A DNA stretch of 64,000 nucleotides. It comes from Paragonimus westermani. Lineage: Eukaryota > Platyhelminthes > Trematoda > Plagiorchiida > Troglotrematidae. Below, piece by piece: positions 12,401-21,400 of this stretch (position 1 is the stretch's first letter; each line of letters opens with the position of its first letter). The stretch lies in contig QNGE01000270.1 of assembly GCA_008508345.1 (NCBI GenBank), positions 228,779-292,778 on the forward strand, written 5' to 3'. Below the pieces are notes generated by a model. The model saw nothing but the letters and a program-made list of their open reading frames with translations. It did not search any database and was not told where the DNA came from. The translations under genes and the position numbers were made by a program.

Positions 12401-15400
12401 AGTGATTTTAGGTTGCAAACAAGAGAGAGAAGCTAATCGGAATTCGATTTACACAAATCCTGAAGCCAATTATCAGATACATGACAATAAACCGCATAAC
12501 CTAGCAAACAAGCAATTGTGTTGTAGGTGAGAGCAGGATAGAATTGCTTCCTCGTGGCTTTTTCTGTCAAGCTTCACTAATTGTCCCAACTTTACATATT
12601 GATTAATTAACCACCGCGATAATTAAACTACCTACATAGACTAGTCACAGTCTGTCTTAACAAACCCAGCCGAGGACTATGCGAGTCCCAGTACAGAAGG
12701 TTAACATAATCTACAGTTGTAATCACAACGGGAACTGTTTCCGTTTCTTCAAGCCAATTCACCAATTGCCCAACCCGCACCTTGTGCAGGTCAGCTGCAG
12801 CGTAGATAGAGATTGTTCAGGCAAGCAGACTGCCATTTAGAATCCTCAGGACCTAACCAAAACGTGTTTGCGCACCCTTAAAGACTTGTGAACCCTCGGT
12901 AGAATACGCTGGTTTGTCCACGGTATAATAATGCAATTGATAGAAGTAGGATTCTCCTCCTCGTAATAATTAACACGGAAAATGTTGGTCCCGAAAATAA
13001 CCCGGTGGTCTCCGTTAATTGCTCCCAAGACAGACCAAAAGGCGAGTGCAAAAAGCAACTTTGTTCCGCTCCAACAACGTGAATAACAATGACGAGGGTG
13101 CAGAGAATTTACATGCTGTATAACAGCCTACAAAGATTCTTGAATCAGACAATTGAAGGACAGACATCAAAAAGGTAGTTAAGGTCACTAAGCCACCAAT
13201 GAACACAGCGGAATAAAGGTCGACCAGGTAAAAAAGTAGCGAAGACTACCTCTCGACTGTTCACGACATTCTGATTGGATAGGGTCGTCTCCTCAAGAAA
13301 GGAGGCGGTTTTGGGCGGAAAAAGTGGATTCCTACAACAGGACTACAAAAACGAACCCATTAGGGCTTCGCTACATAATATCCGTCACTAAATCGCATCC
13401 TCATCTACTCGTTGGGGCTAGGTGATGTGAGCGACCGAACGAAAGCCTAAGTGGAGCTTGTGGAAATTCCCAAGGGGTCCGTGTGGTTATGCTCAACATG
13501 AATAGCAAAAAATTGTCGACGGTTAACATTTCTCTATATCCGAGCTGTGTTAACGTTGACGCATGTACGAATCAAGGGGAGCAACGTCCGCATTTCTAAG
13601 ATCCCCGTGACTAAAAATGGGTGCGTTTAGGCATTGTGCAATGAGAGAAGAATGAGGAAACAATCATCAGTCCCACACGACTGAATTGATCATTGCCGTC
13701 ATCAGCATATGCGAACCACAGGAATATCCGAGTATGATCATATACAAACATTGCGTGTAATTTTCACAAGTATGACCCCAGCCACAGAAAACCACCAATC
13801 ACAGACACACAGAAAAGATAAGGAAATAGGTGCACTGCCTGTACCAGAAGGTAAGCTCTCCTCGAATCCCCGAGGAAAGCATTACATCAAAATGCATATA
13901 CACATAAACGGCCATGAGCCTTGCGGCTCGGGTTGCAGTTCACCACGACAATGATGAGAAACATTCTAAAAGGAAACATTTTTGTCAAAAAAGTAAAAGT
14001 AAAACCGGATAAACAGAATAATAATCTTGTGAATGCAAGCACACCATTAACCATAGTACATTGTCATATTGGATAGTTTTTTTTATCAGCAATCTGAGTG
14101 GTCATTAGGTAACAGTTGTTCAACAGAACAGTTGGGGACCTCACATTTTGTAACCATGTACGATGTCGCTGTTTGACCACCTCACAGTTTCACTCCGACC
14201 CACTCGTGTCCACTTTGACGTGGTAATTTAGCTTGCGTACTGTGCAGGCCTGGAGGGCCAGACTGACTAGAATTCCGGTCGTCCTGAGCACAGACATGTG
14301 CAGGCTGAACGAGAACAGTCGGATGGAAAGCGGTAGCCCTCATGGGACTGAACATCGCATTACTGACTGGGTAAGAGTGTTTAGGCAATGAGGTAAGAAT
14401 CATAAACCAGAAGAAAATAATTAATATCACAGTCTTGTGGCTGGGAAATAAGACGGATAGAAAAGGCACATCTAACCCCAAATTACTCCGACCACCCAAC
14501 AGTTAATTCTGGCCGCCGGCGTAATGTCTCACGTGGTCCAAAAAATTAGTACATTTACTGTATTGTAGCAATCGGAACCAAGTATCCGTGTCGAGTCCAT
14601 CAGGGAAACTATTTCCTGTCGTCCTGCCAGTCATACAGTTGGGTCACAGGTACCACATGAGATCCATTAAATTAATCCCCTTTTGCGTTATAAACAGGCG
14701 ACTTGGATACCCCGTAAAAAGCACACATTAGATCCTGACGAACTACCAATCTGATGCACTTACGTTTCCGCCTGCGAACTGTTCAAAGAGTAGTCTGGGA
14801 ACACGCGTAGTTTTGAGCTGTTGTGCATTCAGAACTGTGGGGTTTGAACCGGACCAATGCTGTAGCACTGCTGACAGTTGAGGTTGTATGACTGAGGAGT
14901 GGTCTGCGAGTAGCCGTTCCAAACAATTTCGGTTTGCAGTCACCTTGAGAATGGAAGAGCAAACAGTATTTGTAGAGGTGACAACTAAGTGACCGGAGCA
15001 CAAGCCGACATTGATATGAAGCACACGTCACTCAAGCGTCTCGTGTGTGGCCATAAGGCCATCAGACCAAAGCAAAAAACGGGCACTATTACTGACATAA
15101 TAATACTCACGTTATCTTTACTACTGCACTGTTTCTCAGTGCAACATGCACAGGGCATTTAGCATGGAATGCCTACGTGTACCTAGCTACTCTCAATCAA
15201 CGCGACCATGGATTAAAACAAATGACATTGAAAAATGGTACAGCATTCTACGTTTACACCAGCAACAAAAATGCTTTAAGTTAACCAGTTCCAAAATTAG
15301 TTTTAGATCGAAGTTTTTATATGGCACAACAGCCACGGTAAATTTCATATGGTGGCAAACGGAAACGCTATCTTCAAACAAAAATATGCCTGCAGCGTTG

Positions 15401-18400
15401 GGATCCAATTGCATAAGCGAGCTACGAAAACAAGTGTCTATGTACAGGTAACCGTAAGTATCGCGGCATGATCAAGAACAGATACACATAAATACCTGAA
15501 CACATTCGAAGAAATGTATACATCCTTTTACATAGGAGAAACTAGTGTCGTACAATGCACAACATTCTTGATGAGTCGTGTGGTGCGAACCGAAAGGAAC
15601 GGTTTGCGCTGGGAAAAACGGTAGCCGTCAACGCCAGGAAACGCAGCGACCATCGAAAACGTGTACACGTGCTGGGGGACCTGTCAGTACAGGAACTGAC
15701 GTTACACTAGTGACAGCGACAACGGAGACGTGTTAGACGTGCAAAAGAGCACTGATGTTCGTTGTGTGTACTTCCGCATATCTTGTAACGAGCTTTTGAT
15801 AGTAAACAGATTCACAGGCCAAGCGTCTTCTATGATTACAACATTAGTTTTTGGGAATCCTGCATTCATTCGCATGAATGTCTGATAATGTTTGTATACC
15901 ACAACAGAAAATATCCAACTTGTGACAGACTTGAATAATACTATAAAACAAGACAACGATAGGAAGATGCACAACTTACCTGAGAAATCATGAGCTCCTG
16001 ATAGGTTTGGAAAGTGTCCGTAGGTCCACCGATGTAGGTCAGCTCAGTGACCTCGTCCCTGAACGAAACAAACCAAAGCAAGTGAAGCGAATAAGATCAA
16101 TGTGGACGGAATTAAACAATTGAATAAATCGGATTTGGCAATTGAGTCAATGGTATGTAGAGCACTACGAGGACAGTGGCTTTGGGAAAATCCACTTATC
16201 ATCAGCTCTCGGGGGGCAGTCGCTATAGGATGGGATTAGTTTCCGCCAGCTATGCATCTCAAAAACTGTCTACATACGTGCCCGAAACGAACACAGAACC
16301 GACCGCAAAAGTTACGCGATATAAAAGTGTACGGTCATCGACAATCTAAATCATCTCCCGAAAGCGATTTTATCTCGCTGGACAAACACAAATGAAAATC
16401 AATCAACCATGTCCACCGTTAATTATAAGTGTATGAAAGTCAGTGGCAAATATAGTATAAGGTCAACCCATACGCCACATTTATAACAGCCTGCCTAGAC
16501 AGTACAGAGATTCGAGTCGTCGTTCACTGTAACATTGGTGTGCGAGAATTCAGAAAACAAAACAAGAAAATGGATGAAATAGGGTTACATAGCACTACAA
16601 ATATTGTGACTACAGACATGCAATCGACTACAGCAAGCTGCCGTGCAAGATAGCGTTTCCAACCAGCCATTTTGTGGTGGATACTCAGGCCGGAGGTGTG
16701 GGTATTCCAACACTCCACGGAATACCTCGAAGCGTGGGGAGGCACGTCCAAAACCCCACAACGAGCGGATCGGGGACGGCAGGGGCGACCGGATGAGTCA
16801 TCGGTCGACTGGATCGGACCAACGGGCGAGACATGGCAGGGAAAATAGAAGGGACGACGAAATCGGAGGCGCGACAATTCCAACATTCGCAGGAATATCA
16901 CGAAGCGGTTGTGGAGTACGCTCAGAGGGCCAGTGGAGATAGATGGAGGAGAACAAGAGCAACCGGACGAGTCATCGCTCAACGAAATCGGACCAACAGG
17001 CGAAGAATGGCAGGCAGAAAACCCCCCGACAGACGGCGCCGATCACGCACATAAACCAGGCAGAAGTGCACACGATGCGTGAGCGGAAACCTGGGGGTGT
17101 TGTGGTCCGGAATGATGACTAATAAACGCGAGCGCGCGTGTGTCATGAGGACTAGCGTATTGGACAATAAGGATTGTGCTTTATTGGACGCCTTCTCGCT
17201 ACAATTTGAGTGGTCACGTGGTCCTCAACCGGGCAGGCAATAACTGTTTACAGTACACCACGGAACAACCACGAACTTCATAGCTAGCAACCAACTCGTA
17301 CCTTAACCCAACTGCTGCTGGTCTCCGCAAATAATGTCTAATGTGATATACGTTCACTTAGCATACGACGTACGTGACTCAACAGTCGTAAGCTACACAT
17401 TTGTATTAATTGGATAGCAGATCGCTTATTTGAAGATTTGATCAATAAATGGTGATCAGACGTGTTGAAGTGACAGTCATAGTAGCAAATGCTATTAGAA
17501 ATGCGTAGAATTTATATCAAACTATACAGCAGTCTAACGTTCAACTCTCATCTAGCCACCACTTACGAAGCCTGGGTTTTCCAATAGATGTCTAAAGAGC
17601 ACAAGGCAAAGGGAACCAGTTCAAATCCGGCTGGGATGACTTGTCAACGATGACAGAGGAACCTTCGTAACCTGCTGGTAGCGATCAGACGGGCAGCAAA
17701 TATTTGTCTAGTTACGTCAATACATTTGGGAAATCAGGAACATCGGCTCAACTTGGGGAACGACAAAGTACGTAGACGGCACAGCGAAAATCAGGCAGAT
17801 GAGCGAATATACCGAAGTTTGACACTCAAAAACAAAAGGTTGTGAGTCTGAATTCAGTCCACGAATCGACAGGAAACCGGTTTAACGGGTCAATGAGTCG
17901 ACCGAAATGCCATCGCATTCCAGGCACAATTAACGGTCAGAAGCCTTACTGAGTGACATTCACACACCAGCTGTGACACCCATTGCAAACTATGAATACG
18001 ATAACCCCCACGACAATCAATTCACCGTACAGTAATGATGATAACAGACAGAGTACCGGAACGACCGCAGATTGAACAGTCGGCTCAGAAAACGAAATAT
18101 CACCCATATTTCAAGTCACAATTCTTCCTTACCATTGTGAAGCTAATTTAAAATATCTAAGAGTAGTTTTCTAGCTACCACGACAAATCGCAAGTAAACA
18201 CAATATTATCAGGAGACTCAAACCCAGATAAACAGACCCTGTGATTAGCAGTTAAAACTGGTTGCCGTTGAGCAACATCCAGCTCAAAAACTGAATGAGC
18301 ACCAATTCAATGAAGGAGGCAATGGCTGAGGATGGGCATTCACAGCATGGGTGGAGTTCTCAACTAATTTACTGGTGATACACAGTGCAATGTACTTGAT

Positions 18401-21400
18401 TACTGCCAAGCGGTTCCTACAGTGCCAGTTCGAACACGTTTTACATCTACAAGAATACATTCAACACGTGCTATAATATCGTCCCTTCGGAGGGCATTCA
18501 CGTCATATGCACAGAATCAGACAGAAGTATCTGGACCATTCAAGTAAAAACCCCGTTGAGTTGTGGACTGAAATTCCGGTTTGTAAACGTGAGTGCATGA
18601 GGGCGTCGAAACGTGAGAATTAAACAATGAGGACTGATTTATTGAAAGACCATACGTTAGTCTCACATACATTGTTCTAGTCTCGAGTAACATCCATGGG
18701 TATTACTGGTCAGATTGACGCTAACAGTGGGACACAAATTGGCAGATATCAAAAACATAACACTTAAACATACATAAATAATGTAGATTAGGAGGAAAAA
18801 CGGTAATCTTACGGATGCGACGCGTCTGAGCGTTTTTTTAGAAGCAACGCGGATGAGGGTATCAATTCTAATTAAGCAGGTTGCACCTCCCTGTGTAGTG
18901 CGGATGAATGGTCAGACGTTTTATGGTCCGTGACTAAGTCATTTACCGATTGCCTTGCGGTTTCTAAAAGTCAGCGGTCATACCAAGCAGCGCATAATGT
19001 CCCAGACGATCCATCCACCGGAGTGTGGAGTACACAGCCCAACCAGGGTAAACGTATTTTTACTACACCCGTTATCGACTCCCAAACTTGATACTTCGCA
19101 AACACAAGCCGTTGTTCACACAAGCGGTCCATCTGATACGAGTTATCTAGGAATACATGGTCCATAGAAAACCGCGATCCTATATGCAACTCCGCGCAGA
19201 TGGATCAGGTCACAGAACAATATCGTCAGTTTGATAAACCTTCCTCTGCGTCCACTAGACAGCCCTACGACATCATACATGACAGAGAATAGCAAACGCA
19301 CCGCTTACATTCGCTATTCTAACATCTCGTTAGCTAGGAAAATTAGGAAACACCTTCAAGAGGACGCAGACGAGCACAACACACCAAGTAGGACGTGCCC
19401 ACTTTACGAGTCTGGCTGAAGGTCCACTCACCTAGGGTGAACAAGGTGGACTGTCGCTACTGTTGTTTCGTTTAGATGGTTCGTAGCAAGAAAAGTGTCA
19501 ATCTGAACCTCATTCAGACTATCAATACAGTCTGTTTACTCGCTCAACACGACCGATCAGAAAAACAGACCCATCACCAACAATTTGTACCCATATTTGT
19601 CAGTTGTGAGCGGATTACACGTGTTTAATAAACTGATGACAGCAGTACACCGTCAAGAAAGCAATCTGAAGGCTACCTCTTGCATTCCCAAGTAACCTCG
19701 AAGGTGACTATTACATGAATTCCTTTGTATTCAAGCGCCGTCCGACCAAGTGCAGACGTTGCTTTTTTATGTGGGGAAGAAAGGATTTATAACCGTGTGG
19801 GTCCCTTCAAAAGTACTATTAGTTGTGGTTAAAGATAGACCACCTGTAAAATATGGCCGCTTAGAGCGGAAGCTGCAAACCACCCTTAAGAACCTATTAA
19901 CAAGGTCTGTGTTCAGATACAAACTGGGTGACGCAGACGATGAGGTAGGAAGACGAATGTTCGGTAACGAGGGTTTTATGAATCAATTTTCGGTCACTTC
20001 ATACTGATCGCAGCCTTCGCATTCAGGTTAGTCTTACGGTTAGCTCACATCGAAATGAAGCACTAGACTTGAGTCTTGCTCGTTTTAGGGCTCATGGGTG
20101 ATAGATATTCTTGTCCGGACCCGAATTTGCACTTGGCCTCCGTGTTTGCGGAACTATCGTTTTAACCACGAAATCTGCAGCTTCACAACAGGCATGACCA
20201 AACAGTGTGAAGTTACTGGTATTTTGGTTTGCGACTGAGTAAAAATGATGTTCAATTTCAAATAATCTACACCCTTGAACTCCTATCAATAACCCCCAGT
20301 CATTAGGGAAACACAGAAGTAGAATTTCGGACCGTGTAATGAAGATGTCGGCGAGTCACCAGTTATGCGAAGTATGTGTGTGGGGTATGAGACTGAAAAA
20401 AGATGGAGTTGCAGAAAAATGAAGACAATTAGCATTAGATCAATCAGTACAAGTGACGGCCACTTTCCGGGCTAGAGACGTTCAGGAAAGAAGGCGGATA
20501 ATCGAGTTTAGAAGCAAGTTGCCGTTGCTTGAGAAGTGGTGAAAATTAATGAAGCAGGATAGTGAAGTCCACTAGAAAGCCGTCCTGTAGACGATTTCTC
20601 AGTCTCACCTGCAACTCGAATGATTGTTTACAAAACGTAGAGAGTGCGATGTTGAATGTCTGGATTAAGGCATACGGTCTTCAGTAATAAGGTATCATTC
20701 CTCCTGCTTCTTGCATGTTTAAACTAAGACTTTATCTCCGGGCTGTATAACAGGTAACATCGGCACGAACTAAAAATGCGGCGCTATCTATCCGAAGTCT
20801 TAAAAGGTAAGGGTAAACTACCGACAACGTACTACTGAACAGGTGAGGTAGAACGTTGTCGCTGGGAGTGCGATTTCAGAACTTGAGCAAAAAAAAGTAA
20901 GCACATAAATGAGAGACCAACAACCAAAACGATCCGTTGAAAAACACGGAAAGGTCGCTAAGCATTAAACGTGCCGATAAAACTAACTTACAATAAGCCA
21001 TTCTCAGCTGCAATCTGATTGATTTTCAAGGACGTGTTCTTCATTGTTTCGTTTGCGGCTGCCAGTTGTGCATCACGTTTTGCAATTAGGCTTTTTAAAT
21101 AACTGTGAATTCAAAATACTTGAAAATCAACGACTTAAAGTGAAATTAGTTGAAGTGGTGTGAAACTGAACTACGTAACAATTCAAGAATTATTGTTAAC
21201 TTCCCGGCAAGTGACAAGTCTTATCATGAAACGCTTTCATTATCTTGGGACTGAGACTGAAAAGAAACTGACTGTCAATCGGAAAGACAGAACAGTGTGT
21301 ACAACAAACGATGGTATGAAAGAAACAACGCTGGAAAATAGACGGAAGCTTAGATGCAATGTGTAGGTAATGAGCACATTTCAATATCCTACACTAATAC

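Noticed and set aside
14182..14499. 105-codon minus ORF with a strong acceptor at about 14.35 kb
   Set aside because: Contiguous with a dispersed repeat also seen at 8.6-8.85 kb, so treated as repeat sequence.
17600..17640. tRNA B-box-like GTTCAAATCC (also GTTCAAGTCC near 3020)
   Set aside because: No foldable acceptor stem, T stem or A box around either; not tRNA genes.
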